DNA from: Bauldia sp963759235
GTDB lineage: Bacteria > Pseudomonadota > Alphaproteobacteria > Rhizobiales > Kaistiaceae
Reading direction: 5' to 3'
DNA length: 64,000 bases
NCBI GenBank assembly: GCA_963759235.1
Contig: CAVWYO010000009.1
Location: 186,001-250,000, forward strand
Shown here piece after piece: positions 7,672 to 16,007 of this stretch; within the stretch, counting starts at the first letter, position 1, and each line of letters opens with the position of its first letter. The notes below the pieces were generated by a model that searched no databases, had not been told where the DNA came from, and worked only from the letters and a program-made list of their open reading frames with translations. The position numbers and the translations under genes were made by a program.

Positions 7672-8136
7672 ATGTCCCAGAATCAAGCTGCGAGCCGGTT
7701 GAGCGCCAATCCGATGTCGGTCGAGGCGAACCGGGCGATGATGCGCCGTTGGATCGAGGACGGCTGGAACAAGCACAATGTCGGGCTGATCGACGAGATC
7801 TTCGCGACGGATGTCTTTGAACACGACCCGGGCGGTCTGACGGTCGACGGTGCCGAGGCGCTGAAAGCCCATATCAACGGCTTCCTGACCGCCTTGCCCG
7901 ATATCAGGTTCACCATCGAGGACCTTATCGCCGAGGGCGACGTGGTGGTGTGCCGCTTCGACTCGACTGCCACCCATACGGGGACGCTGATGAACATCCC
8001 GGCGACCGGCAAAACCGCGAGGGTAAGCGGGATGCTCGAGTTCCGCTTCGCCGACGGCAAGGTCGCCGAGGTTTGGGCCATGTACGATCTGTTCGGCATG
8101 CTCCGCCAGATCGGCGTCATTCCCGATCCGGCCTGA
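7672..8136 (+). CDS. SnoaL-like / ester cyclase family protein
   Basis: 154 residues; a near-perfect AAGGAGGAA lies 5 nt before the ATG. The pattern NKHNVGLIDEIFATDVFEHDPGG...GFLTALPDIRFTIEDLIAEGDVVVCRFDSTATHTGTLMNIPATGKTARVSGMLEFRFADGKV is that of the SnoaL-like polyketide cyclase / NTF2-like fold, a small cone-shaped barrel with a ligand pocket. Members of this family lack a common reaction. No biosynthetic genes lie nearby, so the substrate is unknown. Confidence 0.75.
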   Translation: MSQNQAASRLSANPMSVEANRAMMRRWIEDGWNKHNVGLIDEIFATDVFEHDPGGLTVDGAEALKAHINGFLTALPDIRFTIEDLIAEGDVVVCRFDSTATHTGTLMNIPATGKTARVSGMLEFRFADGKVAEVWAMYDLFGMLRQIGVIPDPA

Positions 8137-8197
8137 GGGCGGTAGGCCGTGGCTAGCCGCGCCCGTGGCTAGCCGCGCCGGCCCGGCCGGCGCGGTC

Positions 8198-8554
8198 TCA
8201 AGCAGACCGCTTGCGCGTCGGTTGCCTGCGGCGGCCGGGTGACGCGGGCCGGCCGGCCAGGTCCAGTTCCACCGGTTCCTGATGCGGAAATTCGGCGACC
8301 AGCCGGAGCCGGCCGCCGAGACCGTCGACATAGGTCTTCAGCGTTGACAAGAGCATGTCCTCGCGGTGTTCGAGGCGCGAGATATTGTGCTGTGAAATGC
8401 CGGTCGCGACCGCCACCTCCTCCTGCGTCTTCTTCGCTGCGGCGCGAAGCTGGCGGAGTGTCTCCACCCAAATCAGTCGCTTCGCCTTGGCGGCGATGCG
8501 AGCGCGCTCTTCCGAAGGCAGGCTGGCAATCACTTCACTCAGGTTGCGCATCAT
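8198..8554 (-). CDS. XRE-family antitoxin (HigA-like)
   Basis: 118 residues. A helix-turn-helix of the XRE type (AAAKKTQEEVAVATGISQHNISRLEHREDMLLSTLKTYVDGLGGRLRLVAEFPHQEPVEL) occupies the centre; the sequence after it is typical of HigA-like antitoxins paired with DUF891/Gp49 toxins. Its ATG overlaps the stop of the upstream toxin remnant. The gene appears intact although its partner is broken. The C-terminal extension is rich in R, P and G. Confidence 0.8.
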   Translation of the reverse strand: MMRNLSEVIASLPSEERARIAAKAKRLIWVETLRQLRAAAKKTQEEVAVATGISQHNISRLEHREDMLLSTLKTYVDGLGGRLRLVAEFPHQEPVELDLAGRPASPGRRRQPTRKRSA

Positions 8555-8806
8555 TTCTCCTTATGTTCGCGCAGATAACTTGCGTAGCGCCGGTCCGCCC
8601 GTTCGATAAGCCGCTTGTAGAAACGGCGCTGACTTTCGCCGGCTTTGCTGCCGCTGCAGAGCACGACGGCGCGTCTTCGCGGGTCGAACGCGAATGCAAG
8701 CGCCACACCCCGTCTCCGCTCCTGAAGCGAAGCTCCTTCATGTTGGGGTAGAGAGCTCAGCGAACTCCGGTTCGAATTCGGCGTGAAACAGCACCGTCCA
8801 CAGCAT
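8551..8806 (-). pseudogene. decayed HigB/DUF891-type toxin
   Basis: From an ATG at 8806 the frame reads MLWTVLFHAEFEPEFAELS and then jumps, by an internal deletion and frame change, to YPNMKELRFRSGDGVWR, and by a second frame change to AFAFDPRRRAVVLCSGSKAGES...YASYLREHKEK ending at 8551. These three pieces in order are the start, middle and end of a HigB-like (Gp49/DUF891) RNase toxin, which is normally about 110-120 residues; only about 85 codons remain. The frames cannot be read as one protein, so the toxin is presumably dead. Confidence 0.75.
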
Positions 8807-8830
8807 TCGTAATTCATATGTCCTTGGGGG

Positions 8831-8852
8831 TATATGCTGTCAGGAGCATATA
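8831..8852. promoter_or_regulatory. operator-like inverted repeat of the HigBA locus
   Basis: A perfect dyad: TATATGCT (8831-8838), six-base spacer, AGCATATA (8845-8852). It is AT-rich in a GC-rich region and lies 25 nt upstream of the toxin remnant start on the minus strand. This is the usual place for autorepression by an XRE antitoxin. Binding is inferred. Confidence 0.6.
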
Positions 8853-9033
8853 TTCAGCGCCGCCAGCGATGGAAGATCGTTCGGCGATCCAGCACACGGC
8901 GGCGCTGAAGATGCGGAACGTAGAAGAAAGGGATGTTCCACAGGGTATCGTGAGCATGCGACGCGGGCTTGCCCCTGGCGGCGGGTCGTTCCATGTTCGG
9001 CCATCGACGTCGAGCCCCGTGAGGCCCCCAAGG

Positions 9034-9357
9034 ATGAGCCGGCCCGATATCAAGACCGAATGGCAGCCGATGACGACCGCGCCGAAGGACGGGTCGCGGA
9101 TCCTGGTGACGGTCCGCGCCAGCGAGCAGGGGCCGGCGGAGGTCGACGTGGTCAAATGGGCGAGGCCGGAAGCCGCGGCCGAGCCGGGGTGGGTTGCTAC
9201 CGACTCGGACGCGGATGCTCCGATCGTCTATGCGGCGGGCGAACTCGCCTCGTGGATGCCGCTGCCGAGCGCGTTGCCCAGCCTCCGCTCGGTGCGCATC
9301 GCCGCCGGCGAACCACCGCCGCCCTATTCCGGCGAGATGGACGGATCGGCGATCTGA
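9034..9357 (+). CDS. small protein with a WxPMxTAPKDG motif, unknown function
   Basis: 107 residues from the ATG at 9034 (GAGG nine bases upstream); longer in-frame extensions lack support and would cross the operator at 8831. WQPMTTAPKDGSRILVTVR near the N-terminus matches the short domain seen in many phage-related and proteobacterial small proteins of the DUF551 kind, which often contain W...TAP.DG..I. The remainder contains PGWVATDSD and ASWMPLP, tryptophan motifs common in the same proteins. No function is known. Confidence 0.6.
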   Translation: MSRPDIKTEWQPMTTAPKDGSRILVTVRASEQGPAEVDVVKWARPEAAAEPGWVATDSDADAPIVYAAGELASWMPLPSALPSLRSVRIAAGEPPPPYSGEMDGSAI

Positions 9358-9430
9358 AGGCCGCCCTATTTGCTGAGCAGCCTTTCCCACCAGGGCAGCC
9401 CGCCCGTCATCCGTCCATCCGGCGGCTTGA

Positions 9431-9534
9431 CTCAGAGCAAAGTCGGTTCTGATTTGAATCGGGGTCTTTGTTTTAGCTCTTTGATTCTTCGCATTTTCCG
9501 GGCGGAAAAGTGCGCACACTTTTCCTGAAAATGC
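9431..9534. repeat. interspersed palindromic repeat (Hyphomicrobiales type)
   Basis: The right part is a nested palindrome: GCATTTTC (9491-9498) pairs with GAAAATGC (9527-9534), and GGAAAAGTG (9504-9512) pairs with CACTTTTCC (9517-9525) around a CGCA loop. The left part (GAGCAAAGTCGGTTCTGATTT and following) resembles the companion half of a short intergenic repeat family that I recall as abundant in rhizobia and relatives. It lies between a + and a - gene. The copy number in this genome cannot be judged from one window. Confidence 0.65.
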
Positions 9535-9538
9535 TGGC

Positions 9539-9796
9539 TCAGCCGCGCCGGTCGCGATCGATGAACCGCTTCTTGACCCGCGCCGCGAAGGCGCCGGGAT
9601 TGTTGCGAGCGTCGGTTTCCCGCGCCATCTGCTTCAGTTCGTCGCGCGCCGCTTCGAGCTTCGGCCGGGTCCGGCGCCAGGTTTCGGCCGCCCGCGGCCG
9701 GACGTCCTTTTCGAAAACCTCGACCGCCTTCGCCCGCACGCGCGGGTCGCTGGTCAACCGTGTCGCAGCCGTGATGAACCATCGGGCGATCGTCAT
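9539..9796 (-). CDS. small conserved hypothetical protein
   Basis: 85 residues from the ATG at 9796; an upstream start at 9877 would overrun without a ribosome site. It is highly charged (MTIARWFITAATRLTSDPRVRAKAVEVFEKDVRPRAAETWRRTRPKLEAARDELKQM...), mostly helical and basic, ending VKKRFIDRDRRG. The pattern is familiar from uncharacterised short proteins in this order, but I know no function. It is convergent with the repeat at 9491-9534. Confidence 0.55.
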   Translation of the reverse strand: MTIARWFITAATRLTSDPRVRAKAVEVFEKDVRPRAAETWRRTRPKLEAARDELKQMARETDARNNPGAFAARVKKRFIDRDRRG

Positions 9797-9892
9797 TCCG
9801 GCATCCCTTCGACGGTTTTGCTTGCCGTCAGCTTTGCACGACAACCCCCGGGCGCTCAACCGGCCCGCAAACGCCATCCTGCCTCGGCTCGC

Positions 9893-10492
9893 TCAGATGT
9901 TGTCGCCGGGGAGCGCCACGATCATCGACCGCTCGCGCAGGAACGGGTGGATGCCGACCGCCTTTTTGAGGATCGCCTGGGCCTGTTCGACCCGACCCTG
10001 TTGCGTCAGGATCAACGCCATCCCGGCCATGGCGCCGAAGTGGCGCGGCTCGCGCTGCAGGGTTTCCTCGATATCGTCGAGCGAGCCCTGGAGGTCGCCT
10101 TGCATGAAGCGGATCGTCGCGCGCTGGTTCCAGGCTTCCGCCCAATCCGGAGCGACGGCGATCAGCTGGTCGAGGACCTCGACGGCGCCGGCAAGGTCGT
10201 AGTTCTCGCGCCGATCCATGGCGCGGGCCATGAGGTCGGCCGCCGCCGCGTCCGGCGCCAGCATCCAGTGCCGCCAGATCTCGTCCTCCATGGCGCGACC
10301 CTCGGCCTCGGTCTTCGCCGCGCCGAGGAAGTGGAACAGGCGGTCGCCCTCGGCGGCATAGGCGCTCGCATCGCCGCGCAAACCAAGGGAGTCTTGCGCA
10401 ATCGTCGGCACGGCGAAGGCGCCAACGATCAACAGAGCGATGACGGCCGTGAAAAGGCCGACCAGCGGCCGCCGCTGCAGCTCCGTGTCCAT
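9893..10492 (-). CDS. TPR-containing membrane-anchored or exported protein
   Basis: 199 residues from the ATG at 10492. One hydrophobic segment (PLVGLFTAVIALLIVGAFAVPTIA, about residues 9-32) acts as a signal peptide or anchor. Two tetratricopeptide-like units follow in the second half: YDLAGAVEVLDQLIAVAPDWAEAWNQRATIRFMQGDLQGSLDDIEETLQREPRHFGAMAGMALIL. It is presumably a periplasmic protein-interaction factor. It is separate from the second TPR protein at 12065. Confidence 0.65.
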   Translation of the reverse strand: MDTELQRRPLVGLFTAVIALLIVGAFAVPTIAQDSLGLRGDASAYAAEGDRLFHFLGAAKTEAEGRAMEDEIWRHWMLAPDAAAADLMARAMDRRENYDLAGAVEVLDQLIAVAPDWAEAWNQRATIRFMQGDLQGSLDDIEETLQREPRHFGAMAGMALILTQQGRVEQAQAILKKAVGIHPFLRERSMIVALPGDNI

Positions 10493-10559
10493 GGCGAACG
10501 ACACCTCTTCGGGACCGACTTCACGGAGAATTATTGCGGCGGTCGCCAGCGTCAACCTC

Positions 10560-11267
10560 TCACAGCGACCGTATCAGATCGGTCAGCTCGCCGAGATGGG
10601 CGAGTTGGCGGAAGCGCGGCGCATCCTGCGGCCGTTCGGCGTGCTCCACCGACCAGGTCAGATCGTGGGGGATGAAGACGCCCCAGCTGCCCGCCTCGAT
10701 GGCCGGGACCACGTCGGAGCGGAGCGAGTTGCCGACCATCATGCTCCGCTCAGGGCCGTCCCCGTGCCGGGAGAAAATGCGCTGGTAGGTCACCGCGGTC
10801 TTGGCGCTGACGATCTCGACGGCGTCGAAAAGGTCGCCGAGCCCCGACTGGGCGAGCTTGCGTTCCTGGTCGAACAGGTCGCCCTTGGTGATCAGCACGA
10901 TCCGGTAGGAGCCGGCGAGCTCGCCAAGCGTTTCCCTGGCATATGGCAGGGTCTCCACGGGATGGCGAAGCAGGTCGCGGCCGGCGTCGAGGATCTCGCC
11001 GATCACCGAGGCCGGCACCTGGCCGTCGGTCACCTCGATGGCAGTCTCGATCATCGACAGCGTGAAGCCCTTGATGCCGTAGCCGTAGATGGCAAGGTTC
11101 CGCGTCTCCGCTTCCAGCAGTTTCGACGACAGGTCGGTCCCCTCGGCATGGCCGGCAACCAGGTCGTGGAAGCGCTCCTCGGTCATCCGGTAGAAGGTTT
11201 CGTTCTGCCAGAGGGTGTCGTCGGCATCGAAGCCGATCGTGGTGAGTTGCGGGGAGGGTTGCGTCAT
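10560..11267 (-). CDS. HAD-family hydrolase
   Basis: 235 residues from MTQPSPQL. Motif I is GFDADDTLW (D14 nucleophile, D16 acid/base), motif II is in VLITKGD (S/T position T), and motif IV MMVGNSLRSDVVPAIEAG supplies the Mg2+ ligands. The region between motif I and II is a helical cap. It resembles phosphatases of the YjjG/pyrimidine nucleotidase type, but the substrate cannot be read from sequence. Confidence 0.8.
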   Translation of the reverse strand: MTQPSPQLTTIGFDADDTLWQNETFYRMTEERFHDLVAGHAEGTDLSSKLLEAETRNLAIYGYGIKGFTLSMIETAIEVTDGQVPASVIGEILDAGRDLLRHPVETLPYARETLGELAGSYRIVLITKGDLFDQERKLAQSGLGDLFDAVEIVSAKTAVTYQRIFSRHGDGPERSMMVGNSLRSDVVPAIEAGSWGVFIPHDLTWSVEHAERPQDAPRFRQLAHLGELTDLIRSL

Positions 11268-11436
11268 GGAGGCTCGATCGATCGGTATCTCGGCGTTTAC
11301 CAAACTCGGTGAATCGGTCGCCCGACGTGACCCGGCCGCGGCGATTATCTAGTATCGAGGTGTTGCACGCGAAGATTTCAGCCGGTCGACGAGAAGCGTT
11401 CGATCGTCCGGCGGCCAGAACAGCTGGGGGCTTTCC

Positions 11437-12042
11437 ATGAAATATGCACGTTTGATAACCGTCGCAACCGCTCTTGTCGGAACGGTCGCCGGCGTCCAGT
11501 CGGCGCTCGCCTTCAGTGCCGTTTCCACGACGCATCTCAACCTCAGGGCCGGTCCGGGGCCTCAATATGCGGTGATTGCGACGATCAATCATGACGATCG
11601 TGTCGACGTCCACGGATGCCTCAAGGAGATCACCTGGTGCGATGTGAACTGGGGCGATCTCCAGGGCTGGGCGGCGGGCGAATACCTCGCCTATGACAGC
11701 GACGCAGGGGTGAGGGTGCTGCCGCTCGTCGGCGACGCGATCGAAATCCCGGTCGTCACCTACGAGGCGGTCGACGAGGTCGTACCGCAGGTGGTTGGCG
11801 AAGTCGTCGGGGCGAAAGGGTATGTCGAGGCGATTTCACCGGCCGAGCCGGTTTCGGCTTACGTCAGCGCACAGGCGATCGATACCGTCTATGTCAACGG
11901 CGAGGTGGTGGTCGGTGCCGTGGTGCCGGAGACCGTTCCGCTCTATGCGATCCCCGAATCCGAGTACACCTTCACCAGCGTCAACGGTCAGAACGTCCTG
12001 ATCGACAAGGACACGCGCAAGGTGGTGTACATCTACCGGTAG
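11437..12042 (+). CDS. exported protein with SH3 domain and DUF1236
   Basis: 201 residues. Signal peptide MKYARLITVATALVGTVAGVQSALA (cut near residue 25), then a bacterial SH3 domain (TTHLNLRAGPGPQYAVIATINHDDRVDVHGCLKEITWCDVNWGDLQGWAAGEYLAY, about 29-86), then a variable linker, and a C-terminal DUF1236-like unit (VPETVPLYAIPESEYTFTSVNGQNVLIDKDTRKVVYIYR). Such proteins are periplasmic in this order; SH3b domains commonly bind peptidoglycan. The upstream 170 nt to the HAD gene hold divergent promoters. Confidence 0.75.
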   Translation: MKYARLITVATALVGTVAGVQSALAFSAVSTTHLNLRAGPGPQYAVIATINHDDRVDVHGCLKEITWCDVNWGDLQGWAAGEYLAYDSDAGVRVLPLVGDAIEIPVVTYEAVDEVVPQVVGEVVGAKGYVEAISPAEPVSAYVSAQAIDTVYVNGEVVVGAVVPETVPLYAIPESEYTFTSVNGQNVLIDKDTRKVVYIYR

Positions 12043-12064
12043 GAAACGGCAGCCGTTCGGGGGG

Positions 12065-12934
12065 TCACGTGGTGCGCTCGGCCGCCGCTACGCTCGCTCC
12101 CGGGGACGTCCGTTTCATCCCCTCGGTCGCCGGGCGGTAGTTGGGATTGAGGTTGGCTGCCTTGGCGAAGGCCGCGAAGGCGCGCTCGCGGTCGCCGAGC
12201 TTCTCGAGCGCCAGCCCTTCATTGGTCCAGGCGGCGTAGGAGTCGCGGTCGCGCTTGACCGCCTCGTTGAAGTCGTCGAGCGCGGCCTTGTAGTCGCCCA
12301 TCGCCAGGTAGGAGAGACCGCGGCCGTCAAACGGCTCGGCGGTCTTCGGCGACATGGCGATCGCCTTCGAGAAGTCGTCGATCGCCGCGTCCTGACGGCC
12401 GCTCGCCTGATAGATCAGGGCGCGGTTGTGGTAGGCGCGCGGGTCGGCGGTGTCGAGGGCAATGGCCTGGTTGAAATCGGCGAGCGCCAGGTCGGTCTGG
12501 TTCTTCTGCCGGTAGATATTGCCGCGGCCGATATAGGCGGCGTCGTAGCTCGGATTGAGCTGCAGGGCGCGATTGTAGTCGGCAAGGGCGAGATCGTCGC
12601 GGCCGAGCCGGCGATAGACCAACGCGCGATTGGCGTAGGCCTGATAGAAGCCGGGATTGAGCTTGATGGCGGTGTCGAAATCGGCGACCGCCTCGCGCAG
12701 CTTGCCGGCATTGCCGTAGGCGGTGCCGCGGACGTTGTAGCCGTTGGCGTCGGTCGGGTTCTGGGCGATGACCGAAGACAGGGAGCCGATATTGACCGCC
12801 GAGCCGGTCGCCGGGTCGACATTGGCCGTGGCGAACGAGGTGGGACTGGTCTGACAGCCGGCGATCGCCGTCAGTCCGGCAAAGGCCAGGACCGTCGGCA
12901 GCCGCAACGTCTTCCCTGTCACGCTTGCGAGCAT
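12065..12934 (-). CDS. TPR-repeat lipoprotein
   Basis: 289 residues from the start at 12934. LPTVLAFAGLTAIAGC gives a lipobox (LTAIAGC) with the cysteine at about residue 27. After it come at least five tandem tetratricopeptide repeats (TDANGYNVRGTAYGNAGKLREAVADFDTAIKLNP, then AYANRALVYRRLGR, AYIGRGNIYRQKNQ, AYHNRALIYQASGR, PFDGRGLSYLAMGDYKAALDDFNEA). Probably an outer-membrane-anchored scaffold of the NlpI type. The start is uncertain: no strong ribosome site is visible and a GTG at 12991 is possible. Confidence 0.75.
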   Translation of the reverse strand: MLASVTGKTLRLPTVLAFAGLTAIAGCQTSPTSFATANVDPATGSAVNIGSLSSVIAQNPTDANGYNVRGTAYGNAGKLREAVADFDTAIKLNPGFYQAYANRALVYRRLGRDDLALADYNRALQLNPSYDAAYIGRGNIYRQKNQTDLALADFNQAIALDTADPRAYHNRALIYQASGRQDAAIDDFSKAIAMSPKTAEPFDGRGLSYLAMGDYKAALDDFNEAVKRDRDSYAAWTNEGLALEKLGDRERAFAAFAKAANLNPNYRPATEGMKRTSPGASVAAAERTT

Positions 12935-13109
12935 CCCCGCCGTCGCTCCCCAGGCCGCCACCGCAACGACGCCCGCTGATTCTGCTTCCACGACCGGGCA
13001 GCCGACCGGTTAAAGCCGGCGATTTGAGGGCGTGGCCCGCTGCCCGCAATGGGCAGCGTGCTTATCAGAACACGCTTAAGACTGTCAAAATGCTAACGAT
13101 AAGAGTCGA

Positions 13110-14204
13110 TCAGAGGTCGGACCGGCGGGTGATGCGATTGACATGACCCATCTTGCGGCCGGGCTGTGTGTCCGTCTTCCCATAAAGGTGCAGCCGGGCG
13201 GCGGGCTCGGCGGCGATCGAGGCCCAGTCGGCGACCGCGTCTCCGATCAGATTGGTCATCACAACGTCGCTGTGGCGCTCGACGCTGCCGAGCGGCCAGC
13301 CGGCGATGGCGCGGATGTGCTGCTCGAACTGGGAGCAAAGGCACGCATCGACCGTCCAGTGCCCCGAATTGTGAACGCGTGGCGCGATTTCGTTGACGAG
13401 CAGGCGTGGCCCGCTCCCTGCCGCGACGAACATCTCGACGGCGAGCACGCCGACATGGTCGAGGGTCGCCGCGATGCGCTCGGCGATGTCGACCGCCTCG
13501 GCGGCAAGGTCGGCAGGGATGTGCGCCGGCACCGTGGTCGTGGCGAGAATGCCCCCCTCATGGATGTTCTCGGCGATGTCGTAGGCGCGCGTCGAGCCGT
13601 CCCGGCCGCGCGCCAGGATCACCGAGACCTCGCGCTGGAACGGCACGAACGCTTCCAGAAGCGCCGGCGCCTGGCCGATGGCGCGCCACGCCGCCACCGG
13701 GTCGTCGCCCGGCCGAACCAGCGCCTGGCCCTTGCCGTCATAGCCGAGGCGCCGGGTCTTGAGGAGCGCTGGACGGCCGGTCTTGGCGAGGGCGGAGTAG
13801 ATGTCGGCCTGCTGGGTGACCTCGGCGAAGGCCGGCACCGGAATGCCGAGCCCGGCGATCAGCCGCTTCTCGGTCAGCCGGTCCTGGCTCGATTCGAGCG
13901 ATGCGGGGCCAGGCAGGACGGCCACGCGCTCCGCCAGGAAGCGAAGCGTCGCGGCGGGGATGTTCTCGAATTCGAAGGTGACGACGTCGACGGCCGCCGC
14001 GAACGCGGTCAAGGCTGCTTCGTCGTCATAGGGGGCAATGGTGCGCACCGCGGCGACGGCGAAGGCCGGGCTCTTCGGGTCGGGACAGTAGATATGGCAG
14101 GACAAGCCGAGTTCGGCCGCGGCGAGCGCCAGCATTCGGCCGAGCTGGCCGCCTCCAAGAATCCCGACGATCATGCCCGGCTTGATCGGCGGTGCCTCAC
14201 TCAT
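13110..14204 (-). CDS. purK: 5-(carboxyamino)imidazole ribonucleotide synthase
   Basis: 364 residues, normal for PurK. GILGGGQLGRMLALAAAELG at the N-terminus is the family signature, and VEMFVAAGSGPRLLVNEIAPRVHNSGHWTVDACLCSQFEQHIRAI is the ATP-grasp active-site region. The enzyme makes N5-CAIR from AIR, bicarbonate and ATP in purine synthesis. Its start overlaps the stop of purE, so the pair is co-translated. Confidence 0.95.
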   Translation of the reverse strand: MSEAPPIKPGMIVGILGGGQLGRMLALAAAELGLSCHIYCPDPKSPAFAVAAVRTIAPYDDEAALTAFAAAVDVVTFEFENIPAATLRFLAERVAVLPGPASLESSQDRLTEKRLIAGLGIPVPAFAEVTQQADIYSALAKTGRPALLKTRRLGYDGKGQALVRPGDDPVAAWRAIGQAPALLEAFVPFQREVSVILARGRDGSTRAYDIAENIHEGGILATTTVPAHIPADLAAEAVDIAERIAATLDHVGVLAVEMFVAAGSGPRLLVNEIAPRVHNSGHWTVDACLCSQFEQHIRAIAGWPLGSVERHSDVVMTNLIGDAVADWASIAAEPAARLHLYGKTDTQPGRKMGHVNRITRRSDL

Positions 14205-14694
14205 CGTCGATCGGCCGCTCGTCCACCGCCGCCGATTGTGCCATGCGCCAGCCGTCGAGCCGGCTGGCGATGTCGTCGTTGGAGAGCGCCAGGACGGCGG
14301 CGGCGAGGAGCGCGGCGTTGATCGCCCCCGATCGGCCGATGGCCAGCGTGCCGACCGGCACGCCGGCGGGCATCTGAACGATCGACAGCAGGCTGTCCTG
14401 GCCGCCGAGCGCCTTCGATTCCACCGGCACGCCGAAGACGGGCAGCGGCGTCAGCGAGGCGCACATGCCCGGCAGATGGGCGGCGCCGCCGGCGCCGGCG
14501 ATGATCACCTTGTAGCCGGCGCGGCGTGCCCCCTTGCAGAAGGTGATCATGCGATCGGGCGTGCGGTGGGCCGAGATGATGCGATCGTCATGGGCGATGT
14601 CGAGGGAATCGAGGGTGTCGGCGGCGTGGCGCAGCGTCGTCCAGTCCGACTGGCTGCCCATGAGAATGGCGACGGGCGGCGTCGGCTCGATCAT
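14197..14694 (-). CDS. purE: 5-(carboxyamino)imidazole ribonucleotide mutase
   Basis: 165 residues from the ATG at 14694; a GTG at 14709 in frame is also possible. It has VAILMGSQSDWTTLRHAADTLDSL, ISAHRTPDRM with the catalytic His, IIAGAGGAAHLPGM, and VPVESKALGGQDSLLSIVQMPAGVPVGTLAIG, all PurE (class I) hallmarks. It converts N5-CAIR to CAIR. It is first in the purE-purK operon. Confidence 0.95.
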   Translation of the reverse strand: MIEPTPPVAILMGSQSDWTTLRHAADTLDSLDIAHDDRIISAHRTPDRMITFCKGARRAGYKVIIAGAGGAAHLPGMCASLTPLPVFGVPVESKALGGQDSLLSIVQMPAGVPVGTLAIGRSGAINAALLAAAVLALSNDDIASRLDGWRMAQSAAVDERPIDDE

Positions 14695-14791
14695 GAAAAC
14701 GGTGTCCACTTCAGCGCTGGCGGGCGGCTGCGCGAATTATAGTGGCGGCACATTGCTCCGCAAGGAGCCCACCGGCGGGGGCGGGCGCCGA

Positions 14792-15019
14792 TCACGCGAT
14801 GATGTCGGGGAGGAGCTGGTCCTCGAGGCCGGCGATGCGGTCCTTCAGGGCGAGCTTCCGCTTCTTCAGCCTTTGGATCTGAATGGTATCGGCGGCGGCG
14901 GATGTCACCAGTGCGTCAATCGCAGCGTCGAGGTCGCGGTGCTCCTGGCGAAGCTCCGCGAGCTGACCTCGGATTTCTTCCTCTTCTTCCGCCGAAAGGC
15001 GGCGACCGCCTGACGCCAT
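14792..15019 (-). CDS. YdcH family protein (DUF465)
   Basis: 75 residues from the ATG at 15019. A coiled-coil helical hairpin with LRQEHRDLDAAIDAL and the family's LKKRKLALKDRIAGLEDQL. DUF465/YdcH proteins are small and of unknown function. It lies upstream of purE on the same strand; a second DUF465 gene runs the other way 245 nt further on. Confidence 0.8.
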   Translation of the reverse strand: MASGGRRLSAEEEEEIRGQLAELRQEHRDLDAAIDALVTSAAADTIQIQRLKKRKLALKDRIAGLEDQLLPDIIA

Positions 15020-15263
15020 GTCCTCCCTCAGACCCGTGCAGCAAGCCACGGTGGGTCATGGCTCGGAGGATAGCATAAAACGCCACGCGCCTCGAACGCT
15101 TCCCGACTATTGAAACCGTCCGCATCCGCACTCAAATGACAACGGGTGAGCAGAAAGTGGATAAGCCTGTTTTTGCAGTGCAGCATGAGCGCGGGCGGTT
15201 CGACAGAGCTTTGGCCCTGTGTCAGACTGCTACCGTGACTCGGTCAACAGGAGGCTCTTGCTG

Positions 15264-15440
15264 ATGACCATGGATTCGCATCTTGCCGAGCTTGAACGTC
15301 GCCATCAGGCACTCGAAAAGGAAATCGAGGACGCGATGGCTCATCCCGGAGCGGATGATCTGGAGATATCCGAACTCAAGAAACGGAAGTTGCGACTGAA
15401 GGACGAGATTGTTCGCCTATCGGGCGCGCCCGTCCACTAA
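15264..15440 (+). CDS. YdcH family protein (DUF465), second copy
   Basis: 58 residues; AGGAG lies 10 nt upstream of the ATG. HLAELERRHQALEKEIEDAM...DDLEISELKKRKLRLKDEIVRL keeps the LKKRKL.LKDEI core of DUF465 and is shorter than the divergent copy at 14792. The two share a 245-nt divergent promoter region. It is followed by a strong terminator at 15473. Confidence 0.8.
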   Translation: MTMDSHLAELERRHQALEKEIEDAMAHPGADDLEISELKKRKLRLKDEIVRLSGAPVH

Positions 15441-15472
15441 GCGGGGCGCCGGCCCTGAGTTTCGTTACGGAG

Positions 15473-15500
15473 CGCCGCGGACGATTCCCGCGGCGTTTTT
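15473..15500 (+). terminator. rho-independent terminator after the second DUF465 gene
   Basis: CGCCGCGG (15473-15480), seven-base loop, CCGCGGCG (15488-15495), then five T. It ends the + strand DUF465 transcript and faces the convergent SRPBCC gene. Confidence 0.8.
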
Positions 15501-15530
15501 CGTTGCAGTCCGGCTTGGCATCCGCCGTCG

Positions 15531-16007
15531 TCAGACCATCTTCTCGACTTCTCGGGTGTAGGCCGTCAGGGCGCCGGCCCAGCCTTCCTCGGAATCGAGG
15601 CTGCCACGAACCGCATCGGTCTTGTCGCCGTAACGGTCGAGATGGCGGTGCTCCAGTTCGACGCGCGTCCCGTTGCCGTCGGGAGTGAAGCGAATCTCCA
15701 GCTCGGTGACGAAATCGGCGTCGTATTGCCAGTCGCCGTTCAATTGCCAGGCAAGGAGCAGACGCGTCGGAGGCTCCCAGGCGAGCACCTTCCCCCAATC
15801 GCAGGACGATCCGTCTTCGTTGACCTCGAACCAGCGGCCGCCGACGCGCGGCTCGATCACGACGTCCTTGAGCGGCGACTTGCCGAGATGATGGTCCGGT
15901 CGCCACCAACGGCCCATGCCGGTGGCGAAGACTTCGAAGGCGCGCTGGGGCGCCGCCTTGACCGTGATGCTTTTCCGGACGGGTGCCGGTGCGATCCGCA
16001 CGTTCAC
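15531..16007 (-). CDS. SRPBCC (AHSA1-like) protein
   Basis: 158 residues: VRKSITVKAAPQRAFEVFATGMGRWWRPDHH...VVIEPRVGGRWFEVNEDGSSCDWGKVLAWEPPTRLLLAWQL...TRVELEHRHLDRYG is the START/Bet v1-like AHSA1 fold with a hydrophobic cavity. Its start overlaps the ArsR gene by 4 nt, a pairing seen widely in proteobacteria, where the ArsR regulator controls the SRPBCC partner. Ligand unknown. Confidence 0.85.
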   Translation of the reverse strand: MNVRIAPAPVRKSITVKAAPQRAFEVFATGMGRWWRPDHHLGKSPLKDVVIEPRVGGRWFEVNEDGSSCDWGKVLAWEPPTRLLLAWQLNGDWQYDADFVTELEIRFTPDGNGTRVELEHRHLDRYGDKTDAVRGSLDSEEGWAGALTAYTREVEKMV

